From: Mycolicibacillus trivialis
GTDB taxonomy: Bacteria; Actinomycetota; Actinomycetes; Mycobacteriales; Mycobacteriaceae
Direction: 5' to 3'
Length of the DNA stretch: 64,000 bases
Assembly: GCF_002102395.1 (NCBI RefSeq)
Contig: NZ_LQPZ01000037.1
Span: forward strand, 1 to 64,000
The notes beneath the pieces are model-generated. The model was not told the origin of the DNA. It was given only the letters and a program-made list of their open reading frames with translations, and did not search any database. Shown here piece after piece: positions 1 to 8,684 of this stretch (position 1 is the stretch's first letter; the number at the start of each line of letters is the position of its first letter). The position numbers were made by a program, and so were the translations under genes.

Positions 1-103
1 CCAGACACATCCACTCCGTCAGGAGGTCCTCCCCATTTCAAGCAGGCACGCCGTCAACAACCTCTCAGGTCACAACATCAGACCGCGGCGACCGCCACCT
101 CGC

Positions 104-568
104 TCAGTGGTCGTCGATCGTCGGGTCGATCACCGACGGATCGATGTCGAGGTAGGTGGCGACCTGGGCCACCAGGATTTCGTGCAGCAGGTCGGTGAGG
201 TCCTCTGAGTCCTTGGCGCGTCGCTCGATGGGCTTGCGGAACAACAGGATCCGGGCTCGTGTTGCGTTACCCCGGACGTCCACCCCGGCCGGGATCAGCC
301 GGGCCAGCGCGATCGGACCATCGGCGACCACCTCCGGCGGCCACTGCACGTTCTCCGGGTCGCGCGGGGAGATCCGCGGGATCTCGTCCACCGCGACGTC
401 CAACTCCGCGATCCGCTCACCGAGTCGTTGCTCGATGGGCTCGTAGGCCTCCAACACCGCCATGTCGAAACGCTCTGCCCGGCTTCGCCAGCCCGGCACC
501 GTGGGCGGCAACAGCGGACCCCGCACGTCGCGACCACGCCGGGCGGCGGCGGCACGCCGATCCCTCAT
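104..568 (-). CDS. Zincin-like metallopeptidase-family protein (Rv3259-like), motif degenerate
   Basis: 154-aa protein of the small zincin-fold family next to DUF3499 in mycobacteria. The ATG at 568 is chosen because the conserved block (RDVRGPLLPPTVPGW, then ERFDMAVLEAYEPIE) begins just after it; a longer in-frame start at 769 would run over the divergent neighbour. The family's HExxH zinc motif is only partly present: residues 129-133 read HEILV, so the second His is missing, and a metal-dependent peptidase activity is doubtful. The protein ends in an acidic tail (PTIDDH). It is divergent from the DUF3499 gene with an 89-bp gap holding both promoters. Function unknown; orthology to Rv3259 is from recalled sequence and synteny. 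Confidence 0.8.
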   Translation of the reverse strand: MRDRRAAAARRGRDVRGPLLPPTVPGWRSRAERFDMAVLEAYEPIEQRLGERIAELDVAVDEIPRISPRDPENVQWPPEVVADGPIALARLIPAGVDVRGNATRARILLFRKPIERRAKDSEDLTDLLHEILVAQVATYLDIDPSVIDPTIDDH

Positions 569-657
569 CGGGCTGATGATAACGGTTCCACATCGCCGCA
601 CCCCCGCATGCGCGTGTCCGGCGCGGCGCGACCGCGCGCCCACGATAGCCTTCCGGC

Positions 658-1050
658 GTGAGTGTTGTTCGTCGCTGCTGTCGGCCCGGATGCCCGCACT
701 ATGCGGTGGCGACGTTGACGTTCGTCTACTCGGATTCCACCGCGGTGGTCGGCCCGCTGGCGACCGCACGGGAGCCGCACTCCTGGGATCTGTGCGTCAG
801 CCACGCCGGGCGTATCACCGCTCCCCGCGGGTGGGAACTGGTCCGCCACGCCGGGCCGCTGACCGCCCCCGCCGAAGACGACGACCTGGTGGCGCTGGCC
901 GACGCGGTGCGGGAAAGCCGCACCGGGGTCGCCGCGACCGCCGCCGGATTCGTGCCGCCGGCGGGGCCGCCGGCCCACGACCCGGGTGGCCCGGTCCGCG
1001 GCGGCGGGCGTCGCCGCGGACATCTGCGGGTCCTGCCCGACCCCAGCTGA
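658..1050 (+). CDS. DUF3499 family protein (Rv3258c-like)
   Basis: 130-aa protein. The N-terminal half carries the DUF3499 signature: RRCCRPGCPHYAVATLTFVY followed by DSTAVVGPL, then a WDLCVSHAGRITAPRGWE segment. Cys7, Cys8 and Cys12, plus the later Cys-x-x-His (CVSH), could form a small metal site. The C-terminal 50 residues are Ala/Gly/Pro/Arg-rich and probably disordered. It starts at a GTG. It sits 91 bp upstream of pmmA on the same strand, an order I recall as conserved across mycobacteria. The biochemical function of the family is unknown. Confidence 0.85.
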   Translation: MSVVRRCCRPGCPHYAVATLTFVYSDSTAVVGPLATAREPHSWDLCVSHAGRITAPRGWELVRHAGPLTAPAEDDDLVALADAVRESRTGVAATAAGFVPPAGPPAHDPGGPVRGGGRRRGHLRVLPDPS

Positions 1051-1141
1051 TTACACCCGGTGAGGTGGCCTCGCACCGCCCGGACCGGCCGGTAGGCTGA
1101 CAGCCACACGACTCGAGCCCGTCACCGTCAGGAGCACCGCC

Positions 1142-2530
1142 ATGTCCCGGCCCGCCGCGGCTGTCCACCGCGTGATCAAGGCGTACGACGTGCGCGGCCT
1201 GGTCGGCAGTGAACTCGACGAGGCGTTCGTCGCCGACGTGGGCGCCGCCTTCGCGGCGCTGATGCGCACAGAGGGGGCCGCCCGGGTGGTGATCGGCCAC
1301 GACATGCGCGACAGCTCGCCGTCGCTGGCCGCCGCGTTCGCCGGCGGGGTCCGCGCCCAGGGCCTCGATGTGGTGCGTATCGGACTGGCCTCCACCGACC
1401 AGCTGTACTTCGCCTCCGGGAGCCTCGACTGCCCGGGCGCGATGTTCACCGCCAGCCACAACCCGGCGGCCTACAACGGCATCAAACTCTGCCGGGCGGC
1501 GGCCCGCCCGGTCGGCGCCGACACCGGGTTGCGCGAGATCGGCGACGCCGTGATCGCCGGGGTGCCCGCCCACAACGGCCCGGCCGGGGCGATCACCGAC
1601 ACCGACGTCCTGGCCGACTACGGCGCGCACCTGCGGGCGCTGGTCGACACCACCGGGCTGCGGGCGCTGCGGGTGGCCGTCGACGCGGGCAACGGGATGG
1701 CCGGGCACACCGCACCGGCGGTACTCGGACCGATCGCCGGGGTCACGGTGCTGCCGCTGTACTTCGAACTCGACGGCACCTTCCCCAACCACGAGGCGAA
1801 CCCGCTGGACCCGGCCAACCTGCGCGACCTGCAGGCCCACGTCCGCGAGACCGGCGCCGACATCGGGCTGGCATTCGACGGCGACGCCGACCGGTGTTTC
1901 GTCATCGACGAACGCGGCGAGCCGGTCTCACCGTCGGCGGTGACCGCACTGGTCGCCGCCCGCGAACTCGACCGCGAACCCGGCGCCACCGTGATCCACA
2001 ACCTGATCACCTCGCACGCCGTGCCGGAACTGGTCACCGAACGCGGCGGCACCCCGGTGCGCTCCCGGGTCGGGCACTCCTACATCAAGGCGCTGATGGC
2101 CGAGACCGGCGCCGTCTTCGGTGGCGAGCACTCCGCGCACTACTACTTCCGGGATTTCTGGGGCGCGGACTCGGGCATGCTGGCCGCCCTGCACATGCTG
2201 GCCGCGCTGGGCGGTCAACAGCGGCCGCTGTCGGAGTTGACCGCCGACTACCAGCGCTACGCGGCCTCCGGCGAGATCAACTTCACCGTCGCCGACGCGG
2301 ATGCGGCGGTGGCCTCGGTGCTCACGGCCCTCGACGGGCGCATCCGCGACGTCGACCGGCTCGACGGGGTGACCGTCGACCTCGGCGACGGCAGCTGGTT
2401 CAACCTGCGCAGCTCCAACACCGAGCCGCTGCTGCGGCTCAACGTCGAGGCGCCCGACGCCGACGCGGTGGCCGAGCTGGTGGCGCAGGTCGGCGGGCGG
2501 ATCACCGCCGCCGAGAAGGCGCCGCGGTGA
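1142..2530 (+). CDS. pmmA: Phosphomannomutase/phosphoglucomutase
   Basis: 462-aa cytosolic alpha-D-phosphohexomutase, interconverting mannose-6-P and mannose-1-P on the way to GDP-mannose (mannosides, PIM/LAM). Visible motifs: the phosphoserine loop TASHNP with catalytic Ser105, the Mg-binding DGDADR loop at residues 246-251, the sugar-binding GEHSAH segment, and the C-terminal phosphate-binding SNTEPLLRLN. Full length for the family. First gene of a run pmmA, TobH-like, manA. Its TGA lies inside a 14-bp tandem duplication that also supplies the next gene's start codon. Confidence 0.95.
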   Translation: MSRPAAAVHRVIKAYDVRGLVGSELDEAFVADVGAAFAALMRTEGAARVVIGHDMRDSSPSLAAAFAGGVRAQGLDVVRIGLASTDQLYFASGSLDCPGAMFTASHNPAAYNGIKLCRAAARPVGADTGLREIGDAVIAGVPAHNGPAGAITDTDVLADYGAHLRALVDTTGLRALRVAVDAGNGMAGHTAPAVLGPIAGVTVLPLYFELDGTFPNHEANPLDPANLRDLQAHVRETGADIGLAFDGDADRCFVIDERGEPVSPSAVTALVAARELDREPGATVIHNLITSHAVPELVTERGGTPVRSRVGHSYIKALMAETGAVFGGEHSAHYYFRDFWGADSGMLAALHMLAALGGQQRPLSELTADYQRYAASGEINFTVADADAAVASVLTALDGRIRDVDRLDGVTVDLGDGSWFNLRSSNTEPLLRLNVEAPDADAVAELVAQVGGRITAAEKAPR

Positions 2531-2543
2531 AGGCGCCGCGGTG
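2516..2543 (+). repeat. 14-bp perfect tandem duplication at the pmmA/TobH junction
   Basis: The unit AAGGCGCCGCGGTG occurs twice back to back (2516-2529 and 2530-2543). The first copy contains a GTG overlapping the pmmA TGA. The second supplies the GTG used as the start of the downstream gene. A GTG in copy 1 would read only five codons before a stop. The arrangement suggests an ancestral GTGA stop/start overlap separated by replication slippage. Confidence 0.85.
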
Positions 2544-3617
2544 ACCGCGAGCCACGCGGCGATCGACCTCGACGACGGCGACGACCTGCTCGCCGCCGAC
2601 ACCGACGGGCTGCTTCGGGCGGTCGCGATGGCCGGCGCGCAGGTTCGGGCGGCCGCCGCCGCGGTCGAGGAGGGCGCGCTCGCCGCGCTGGGCGGCGAGC
2701 CGGCGCGCACGCTGATCCACCTGGCCGGCCGGGGCTGCGCCGGGACCGCCGGTGCGCTGCTGGCCGCCACCCAATCGGGCTCGGTGGCCACCCCGCTGGT
2801 GCAGGCCGCAGAGGTGCCGCCATGGATCGGGCCGCTGGACGTGCTGGTGGTCGCCGGCGACGACCCCGGCGACCCGGCGCTGGTGACCGGGGCGGCGACC
2901 GCGGCGCGCCGCGGGGCGCGGGTGCTGATCGCCGCCCCCTACGAGGGCCCACTGCGCGACGCCGCGGCGGGACGCGCGGCGGTGCTGGCGCCGCGCATCC
3001 CGGTGCCCGACGAGTTCCGGCTGCCCGGCCACCTGGCGGCCGGGCTGGCCGCCATCGGGGTCGTCGACCCGCGCAGCCGCACCGACCTGGCCGCGCTGGC
3101 CGACGTGCTGGACGAGGAGGCGCTGCGCGACGGGCCGGGCCGCGAGGTGTTCACCAACCCGGCGAAGAACCTGGTCGAACGGCTGACCGGGCGGGCGGTG
3201 GCGCTGGCCGGTGACGACCCGGTCGGCCTGGCGCTGGCCCGGCACGGCAGCGCCACCCTGCTGCGGGTGGCCGGCATCGCCGCCGGCGTGGGCGGGCTCG
3301 GTGACGCGATCGCAGCCCAGCGGTCGGCCCCGACCGCTAGCATCTTCCACGACGATCAGATCGACGGACCGGCACCGCGCCGGCCGCGTGTGCTGGCGCT
3401 GGCGTTGGCCGAGCACCGCATGGTGGTGGCCGCCCGGATCGGCGGGCTCGACGACGTCGACCTGGTCACCGCCGACGTCGACCCGGCCACCGCCGGCGAC
3501 GCCGATGCGGCCGCCGGGGCGGGCCGGGCGCCGGCCGAACAGCAGGCGGCGGTGCTGGCCGTGCGGCTGGAGCTGGCCGCGGTGTACCTGCGGCTGAGCG
3601 GGGAGAGACGGGGATAG
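2541..3617 (+). CDS. TobH / SIS-domain-like protein (Rv3256c-like)
   Basis: 358-aa Ala/Gly/Val-rich protein found between pmmA and manA in mycobacteria. The sequence suggests two tandem SIS-like alpha/beta domains, as in bifunctional phosphoglucose/phosphomannose isomerases (segments HLAGRGCAGTAGAL, LDVLVVAGDDPGDPALVTGA and ALAGDDPVGLALARHGSATLLRVAG). No catalytic residues can be assigned with confidence. The GTG at 2541 is the first start after the pmmA stop and begins the second copy of a 14-bp repeat. A sugar-phosphate role is inferred from the flanking mannose enzymes; isomerase activity is not proven by sequence. Confidence 0.8.
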   Translation: MTASHAAIDLDDGDDLLAADTDGLLRAVAMAGAQVRAAAAAVEEGALAALGGEPARTLIHLAGRGCAGTAGALLAATQSGSVATPLVQAAEVPPWIGPLDVLVVAGDDPGDPALVTGAATAARRGARVLIAAPYEGPLRDAAAGRAAVLAPRIPVPDEFRLPGHLAAGLAAIGVVDPRSRTDLAALADVLDEEALRDGPGREVFTNPAKNLVERLTGRAVALAGDDPVGLALARHGSATLLRVAGIAAGVGGLGDAIAAQRSAPTASIFHDDQIDGPAPRRPRVLALALAEHRMVVAARIGGLDDVDLVTADVDPATAGDADAAAGAGRAPAEQQAAVLAVRLELAAVYLRLSGERRG

Positions 3618-3626
3618 TTCAAGACA

Positions 3627-4883
3627 GTGGAACTGCTACGCGGTGCGATACGCACCTACGCCTGGGGGTCGCGTACCGCGATCGCCGAGTTCACCGGCCG
3701 CCCCACCCCGACGGTGCACCCGGAGGCCGAACTGTGGCTGGGCGCCCACCCCGGTGATCCGGCGTTCCTGGCCACCGAGGGCGGGGAGACCTCGCTGCTG
3801 GAGACCCTGACCGCAGACCCGGAGGGCCAGCTCGGGGCGGCCACCTGCGACCGGTTCGGCGACACGCTGCCGTTCCTGGTCAAGATCCTGGCCGCCGACG
3901 AACCGCTGTCCCTGCAGGCCCACCCCAGCGCCGCCCAGGCGGCCGAGGGCTTCCGGCGCGAGGAGGCCACCGGAGTGCCGGTGGGCGCGCCGGTGCGCAA
4001 CTACCGCGACACCAGCCACAAACCGGAGCTGCTGGTGGCGCTGCAGCCGTTCGAGGCGTTGGCCGGGTTCCGCCCGGTGGCCCGCACGATCGGGCTGCTG
4101 CGCGCCCTGGCGGTCTCCGACCTGGACCCGTTCATCGACCTGCTCGGTGCCGGCGCGGACGGTGCCGCCACCGACGGCGACCAGCCCGACGCCGACGGGC
4201 TGCGGGCCCTGTTCACCACCTGGATCACCGCACCGCAACCCGACCTGGACGTGCTGGTGCCCGCCGTGCTCGACGGCGCGATCCAGTACGCCGCGTCCGG
4301 GGCGCAGGAATTCAGCGCCGAGGTGCGCACCCTGCTGGAACTGGGGGAACGCTATCCCGGTGACGCCGGGGTGCTGGCCGCCCTGCTGCTCAACCGGATC
4401 CGCCTGGAGCCGGGGGAGGGGCTGTTCCTGCCGGCCGGCAACCTGCACACCTATCTGCACGGCGTCGGCCTGGAGGTGATGGCCAACTCCGACAACGTGC
4501 TGCGCGGCGGGCTGACCCCCAAACACGTCGACGTCCCCGAACTGCTGCGGGTACTCGACTTCAGCCCCACCGACGAGGCGGCGCTGCGCACCCCGACCCG
4601 CTCGGACGGCTTCGCGCTGGTCTACCAGACCCCGGCCGAGGAGTTCGCGGTGGCCGCGCTGCGTCTCGACGGGGCCGACCTGGGCCACGAGGTCGACGCG
4701 CCCTGCCCCTACGACGGCCCGCAGATCCTGGTCTGCACCGAGGGGGCGATGACGGTCCATGCCAAGGCCACCACGCTGACGCTGGAGCGCGGCATGGCCG
4801 CCTGGGTGGGTGCCGAGGACGGGCCGATCCGGCTGCTGGCCCGGTACCCGGCGACGGTGTTCCGGGTCACCGTGGGCGCGTGA
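3627..4883 (+). CDS. manA: Mannose-6-phosphate isomerase, class I
   Basis: 418-aa zinc-dependent isomerase linking fructose-6-P and mannose-6-P, feeding pmmA upstream. Type I motifs: the N-terminal YAWGSRTAIAEF, zinc-ligand segment LSLQAHPS, the DTSHKPEL stretch, and the signature LPAGNLHTYLHGVGLEVMANSDN around residues 270-293. The length fits the class I family. The GTG at 3627 is the first usable codon and immediately precedes the conserved N-terminus. Its TGA overlaps the start of the downstream cation efflux gene (GTGA), suggesting translational coupling. Confidence 0.95.
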   Translation: MELLRGAIRTYAWGSRTAIAEFTGRPTPTVHPEAELWLGAHPGDPAFLATEGGETSLLETLTADPEGQLGAATCDRFGDTLPFLVKILAADEPLSLQAHPSAAQAAEGFRREEATGVPVGAPVRNYRDTSHKPELLVALQPFEALAGFRPVARTIGLLRALAVSDLDPFIDLLGAGADGAATDGDQPDADGLRALFTTWITAPQPDLDVLVPAVLDGAIQYAASGAQEFSAEVRTLLELGERYPGDAGVLAALLLNRIRLEPGEGLFLPAGNLHTYLHGVGLEVMANSDNVLRGGLTPKHVDVPELLRVLDFSPTDEAALRTPTRSDGFALVYQTPAEEFAVAALRLDGADLGHEVDAPCPYDGPQILVCTEGAMTVHAKATTLTLERGMAAWVGAEDGPIRLLARYPATVFRVTVGA

Positions 4884-5806
4884 GCAGCGGCAGCACCCGC
4901 GCCATCCTGGCGGCGCTGGGCGCCAACGCCGGGATCGCCGCGGCCAAGTTCCTCGGCTTCGCGGTCACCGGCAGTTCGGCGCTGCTGGCCGAGGCGGTGC
5001 ACTCGGTGGCCGACACCGGCAACCAGACACTGCTGCTGTGGGGCCAGCGGGCCGCGCGCCGCGCCGCCGACGCCGACCACCCGTTCGGCCACGGCCGCAC
5101 CCGCTACTTCTGGTCGTTCGTGGTGGCGCTGGTGCTGTTCACGCTGGGCGCGGTGTTCGCGCTCTACGAGGGCTACCACAAGATCGTCGCGCCCACCGCG
5201 ATCAGCGCCCCGGTGGTGGCGCTGAGCATCCTGGCGGTCGCCATCGCCCTGGAGACCTACAGCTTCAGCACCGCGGTCCGGGAATCGCGGCCGCTGCGCG
5301 GCACCGGCAGCTGGTGGCAGTTCATCCGCACCTCCCGCAGCCCGGAGCTGCCGGTGGTGCTGCTCGAGGACACCGGGGCGCTGGTGGGGCTGTGCTTCGC
5401 GCTGGCGGGCGTCGGGTTGACCGTGCTCACCGGCGACCCGGTTTGGGACGGCGTGGCCACCGTCGGCATCGGCGTGCTGCTGGGGGTGATCGCGGTGATC
5501 CTGATGGTCGAGATGTACAGCCTGCTCATCGGGGAGGGCGCCACCGCGGCCGAGGACGCCGCGATCCGCGCCGCGGTCACCGGCACCGACAACGTCGACC
5601 GGCTGATCCACCTGCGCACCCAGTACCTGGGTCCCGACGAGCTGCTGGTGGCCGCCAAGATCGCGGTGGCCGCCGACGTCGACCTGGCCACCGTCGCCGC
5701 CACCATCGACGACGCCGAGGCCCGCATCCGCGCCGCGGTGCCCGCCGTGCGGCTGATCTATCTCGAACCCGACCTGGACCGCACGCCGCCCGGGGGCCGG
5801 CGATGA
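4880..5806 (+). CDS. Cation diffusion facilitator family transporter
   Basis: 308-aa inner-membrane CDF protein, a likely proton-coupled exporter of divalent metals (Zn, Mn, Fe or Co class not resolvable). The N-terminal half holds hydrophobic segments with the metal-site motif HSVAD at residues 41-45 and the downstream HPFGHGRTRYFW loop. A cytoplasmic C-terminal domain follows (residues ~210-308: MVEMYSLLIGEGA, RTQYLGPDELLVAAKI). Start GTG overlaps the manA stop; its own stop overlaps the permease ATG (ATGA), so the three genes are probably one transcript. Confidence 0.9.
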   Translation: MSSGSTRAILAALGANAGIAAAKFLGFAVTGSSALLAEAVHSVADTGNQTLLLWGQRAARRAADADHPFGHGRTRYFWSFVVALVLFTLGAVFALYEGYHKIVAPTAISAPVVALSILAVAIALETYSFSTAVRESRPLRGTGSWWQFIRTSRSPELPVVLLEDTGALVGLCFALAGVGLTVLTGDPVWDGVATVGIGVLLGVIAVILMVEMYSLLIGEGATAAEDAAIRAAVTGTDNVDRLIHLRTQYLGPDELLVAAKIAVAADVDLATVAATIDDAEARIRAAVPAVRLIYLEPDLDRTPPGGRR

Positions 5807-7317
5807 ACCGGTGGCGCACCAAGTCGGTGGAACAGTCCCTGGCCGACACCGAGGCGGCCGGCACCCGGCTGCGCCGCGACCTGACCTGGCGCGACCTGAC
5901 CGTGTTCGGCGTCTCGGTGGTCGTCGGCGCGGGCATCTTCACCGTCACCGCCTCGACGGCGGCGGACCTGACCGGCCCGGCCATCTCGGTCTCGTTCGTG
6001 ATCGCCGCGGTCACCTGCGGGCTGGCCGCGTTGTGCTACGCCGAGTTCGCCTCGACGGTGCCGGTGGCCGGCAGCGCCTACACGTTCTCCTACGCCACCT
6101 TCGGCGAGTTCATCGCCTGGATCGTCGGCTGGAACCTGGTGCTGGAGTTCGCGCTGGGCACCGCGGTGGTCGCCAAGGGCTGGTCGAGTTATCTGGGCAC
6201 CGTCTTCGGGTTCGGCGGCGGAACGGTGCGGCTTTGGTCGCTCACCCTGGACTGGGGGGCACTGCTGATCGTGGTCGTGGTCGCGGTGCTGCTGGCGGTG
6301 GGCACCAAGCTGTCCTCGCGGTTCTCGGCGGTGATCACCGCGGTCAAGGTGGGGGTGGTGGTGCTGGTCGTGGTGGTCGGCGCCGGCTACGTCAAGGCCG
6401 CGAACTTCAGCCCGTTCCTGCCGCCCGCGGAGACCGGCGGCACCACCGGGACCGGGATGGAGCAGTCGGTGCTCTCCCTGCTCACCGGTGCGCAGGGCAG
6501 CCAGTACGGCTGGTACGGGATGCTGGCCGGCGCCGCGATCGTTTTCTTCGCGTTCATCGGTTTCGACGTGGTGGCCACCACCGCCGAGGAGACCCGCAAC
6601 CCGCAGAAGGACGTCGCGCGCGGGATCCTGGCCACCCTCGCGGTGGTGACCGTGCTCTACATCGCGGTCTCGGTGGTGCTCTCCGGGATGGTCTCCTACA
6701 CCGAGCTGCGGACCGGCGCCGGCGGCGCCCCGCCGAACCTGGCGACCGCATTCGCCCTCAACGGGGTGGGGTGGGCCAGCGGCGTCATCTCGGTGGGTGC
6801 GCTGGCCGGGCTGACCACCGTGGTCATGGTGCTCATGCTCGGCCAGTCGCGGGTGCTGTTCGCGATGGCCCGCGACGGACTGCTGCCCCGGCCGCTGGCC
6901 CGCACCGGCGCGCGCGGCACCCCGGTGCGCATCACCGTGCTGGTCGCGGTGCTGGTGGCGGTCGCCGCGTCGGTGTTCCCGATGGACAAGCTCGAGGAGA
7001 TGGTCAACGTCGGCACGCTGTTCGCGTTCGTGCTGGTCTCGGCCGGGGTGCTGGTGCTGCGGCGCACCCGCCCCGACCTGCCGCGCGGCTTCCGGGCGCC
7101 GTGGGTCCCGGTGCTGCCGGTCGTGGCGATCCTGGCCTGCCTGTGGTTGATGCTGAACCTGACCGCGCTGACCTGGCTGCGGTTCGGGATCTGGATGGTG
7201 GCCGGGGTGGCGGTCTACCTCGGCTACGGCCGACGGCACTCGGTGCTGGCGGCGCGGGCGGCCGAGGACCGGTCGTCCGATCCGGACGCCCCCGACCAGC
7301 ATGTTTTACAAACATAG
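5803..7317 (+). CDS. APC-family amino acid permease (cationic amino acid transporter type)
   Basis: 504-aa integral membrane transporter with about 12 hydrophobic segments starting near residue 30. The APC signature GAGIFTVTAS follows the first conserved stretch LTWRDLTVFGVSVVVGAGIF. TM6-like FFAFIGFDVVATTAEETRNPQKD and the VLMLGQSRVLFAMARDGLLP segment are typical of CAT-type (SLC7/YfnA) permeases. ATG at 5803 overlaps the preceding stop; a longer frame upstream is only read-through of another gene. Syntenic with Rv3253c from memory. Substrate is inferred from family only. Confidence 0.9.
   Translation: MNRWRTKSVEQSLADTEAAGTRLRRDLTWRDLTVFGVSVVVGAGIFTVTASTAADLTGPAISVSFVIAAVTCGLAALCYAEFASTVPVAGSAYTFSYATFGEFIAWIVGWNLVLEFALGTAVVAKGWSSYLGTVFGFGGGTVRLWSLTLDWGALLIVVVVAVLLAVGTKLSSRFSAVITAVKVGVVVLVVVVGAGYVKAANFSPFLPPAETGGTTGTGMEQSVLSLLTGAQGSQYGWYGMLAGAAIVFFAFIGFDVVATTAEETRNPQKDVARGILATLAVVTVLYIAVSVVLSGMVSYTELRTGAGGAPPNLATAFALNGVGWASGVISVGALAGLTTVVMVLMLGQSRVLFAMARDGLLPRPLARTGARGTPVRITVLVAVLVAVAASVFPMDKLEEMVNVGTLFAFVLVSAGVLVLRRTRPDLPRGFRAPWVPVLPVVAILACLWLMLNLTALTWLRFGIWMVAGVAVYLGYGRRHSVLAARAAEDRSSDPDAPDQHVLQT
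7301..7315. promoter_or_regulatory. Inverted repeat upstream of alkB, copy 1 (candidate TetR operator)
   Basis: ATGTTT-TAC-AAACAT, perfect 6-bp arms around a 3-nt spacer, unusually AT-rich for this genome. It overlaps the permease 3' end and lies about 80 bp before the alkB ATG. With the second inverted repeat at 7323-7347 it is a plausible operator for the TetR regulator encoded downstream of alkB. Confidence 0.4.
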
Positions 7318-7322
7318 GGTGA

Positions 7323-7347
7323 ATGTCTAGACAAACGACATAGACAT
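7323..7347. promoter_or_regulatory. Inverted repeat ATGTCTA / TAGACAT upstream of alkB
   Basis: Perfect 7-bp arms (7323-7329 and 7341-7347) separated by 11 nt, 48 bp before the alkB start. The left arm contains the 8-bp palindrome GTCTAGAC. Position and symmetry fit a TetR-family operator controlling alkB-rubB-alkX. The second alkB operon in this window has no equivalent upstream. Confidence 0.45.
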
Positions 7348-7394
7348 CGGTAACGTCCACGGTGAGTGGTGAGACTCACAAGGAGGTTGGCCCG

Positions 7395-8684
7395 ATGCGG
7401 ACCGAAACACGAACCGACGCGAACACCCCGGAGACCCCGGCCTGGCGGGACCGGAAGCGCTACCTGTGGCTGCTCGGCCTGATCGCCCCCACCGCGCTGT
7501 TCCTGGTGCTCCCGTTCGTGTGGGGTCTCAACCAGGCCGGCTGGTCGACCGCCGCACAAGCGCTGTTCTGGATCGGGCCGATCCTGATCTACCTGCTGCT
7601 GCCGGCGCTGGACCTGCGGTTCGGCGCCGACGGCCAGAACGCCCCCGACGAGGTGATGGCGGCGCTGGAGAACGACAAGTACTACCGCTACTGCACCTAC
7701 GCCTACATCCCGTTCCAGTACGCCAGCGTGGTGCTGGGCGCCTACCTGTTCACCGCCTCGAACCTGAGCTGGCTGGGCTTCGACGGCGGCCTGGGCTGGC
7801 CGGCCAAGATCGGGCTCGCCCTGTCGATCGGGGCGCTCGGCGGCATCGGCATCAACACCGCCCACGAGATGGGGCACAAGAAGGAGTCCCTGGAGCGCTG
7901 GCTGTCGAAGATCACCCTGGCCCAATCCTGCTACGGCCACTTCTACGTCGAGCACAACCGCGGCCACCACGTGCGGGTCGCCACCCCGGAGGACCCGGCG
8001 TCCGCACGGTTCGGCGAGACCTTCTGGGAGTTCTTGCCGCGCACCGTGTTCGGCAGCCTGCGCTCCGCGCTGCACCTGGAGGCTCAACGCATCCGCCGGC
8101 TCGGCAAGAACCCGTGGAACCCGCGGACCTGGCCCGGCAACGACGTGCTCAACGCCTGGGCGATGTCGATCGTGCTGTGGGGTGTGCTGATCGCGGTGTT
8201 CGGGCCGGGCCTGATCCCGTTCGTACTCATCCAGGCCGTCTACGGCTTCTCGCTGCTGGAGTCGGTGAACTACCTCGAGCACTACGGCCTGCTCCGCCGG
8301 AAACGCGACAGCGGACGCTACGAGCGCTGCACCCCCGAACACAGCTGGAACTCCGACCACATCGTGACCAACCTGTTCCTCTACCACCTGCAGCGCCACA
8401 GCGACCACCACGCCAACCCGACCCGGCGCTACCAGACCCTGCGCAGCATGGCGGAGGCGCCCAACCTGCCCAGCGGCTACGCCTCGCTGATCGGGGTGAC
8501 CTACTTCCCGCCGGTGTGGCGGAAGCTGATGGACCATCGGGTGCTCGAGCACTACGACGGTGACATCACCCGGGCCAACATCCACCCGCGGGTGCGCGAC
8601 AAGGTGCTCGCCCGCTACGGCGGGGACCCGCGAATCCCACCGCGCGAGGCTTCCGGCCGCGCCGACCTGGAGGTGACCCGATGA
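7395..8684 (+). CDS. alkB: Alkane 1-monooxygenase, copy 1
   Basis: 429-aa integral membrane di-iron hydroxylase that oxidises medium to long n-alkanes to 1-alkanols with rubredoxin-delivered electrons. Histidine boxes: HEMGHK, EHNRGHH and LQRHSDHH, plus the AlkB signature NYLEHYGL; several N-terminal hydrophobic segments. Start at ATG 7395 is chosen over an in-frame GTG at 7362 because AAGGAGG sits 8 nt before it. About 80% identical by eye to the second AlkB at 39038-40285, but its C-terminus is extended by a tail ending DLEVTR, matching the C-terminus of the RubA in copy 2. Stop overlaps the rubredoxin start (ATGA). Confidence 0.95.
   Translation: MRTETRTDANTPETPAWRDRKRYLWLLGLIAPTALFLVLPFVWGLNQAGWSTAAQALFWIGPILIYLLLPALDLRFGADGQNAPDEVMAALENDKYYRYCTYAYIPFQYASVVLGAYLFTASNLSWLGFDGGLGWPAKIGLALSIGALGGIGINTAHEMGHKKESLERWLSKITLAQSCYGHFYVEHNRGHHVRVATPEDPASARFGETFWEFLPRTVFGSLRSALHLEAQRIRRLGKNPWNPRTWPGNDVLNAWAMSIVLWGVLIAVFGPGLIPFVLIQAVYGFSLLESVNYLEHYGLLRRKRDSGRYERCTPEHSWNSDHIVTNLFLYHLQRHSDHHANPTRRYQTLRSMAEAPNLPSGYASLIGVTYFPPVWRKLMDHRVLEHYDGDITRANIHPRVRDKVLARYGGDPRIPPREASGRADLEVTR

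Noticed and set aside
1-103. Left edge of the window, possible end of whiB2
   Set aside because: No frame carries a WhiB C-terminus; only a short GGAGG-T-CCTCC inverted repeat is visible. Treated as intergenic.
4810-5802. N-terminal extension of the amino acid permease frame (835-aa version)
   Set aside because: The first ~330 codons are out-of-frame read-through of the CDF gene; the conserved permease start is the ATG at 5803.
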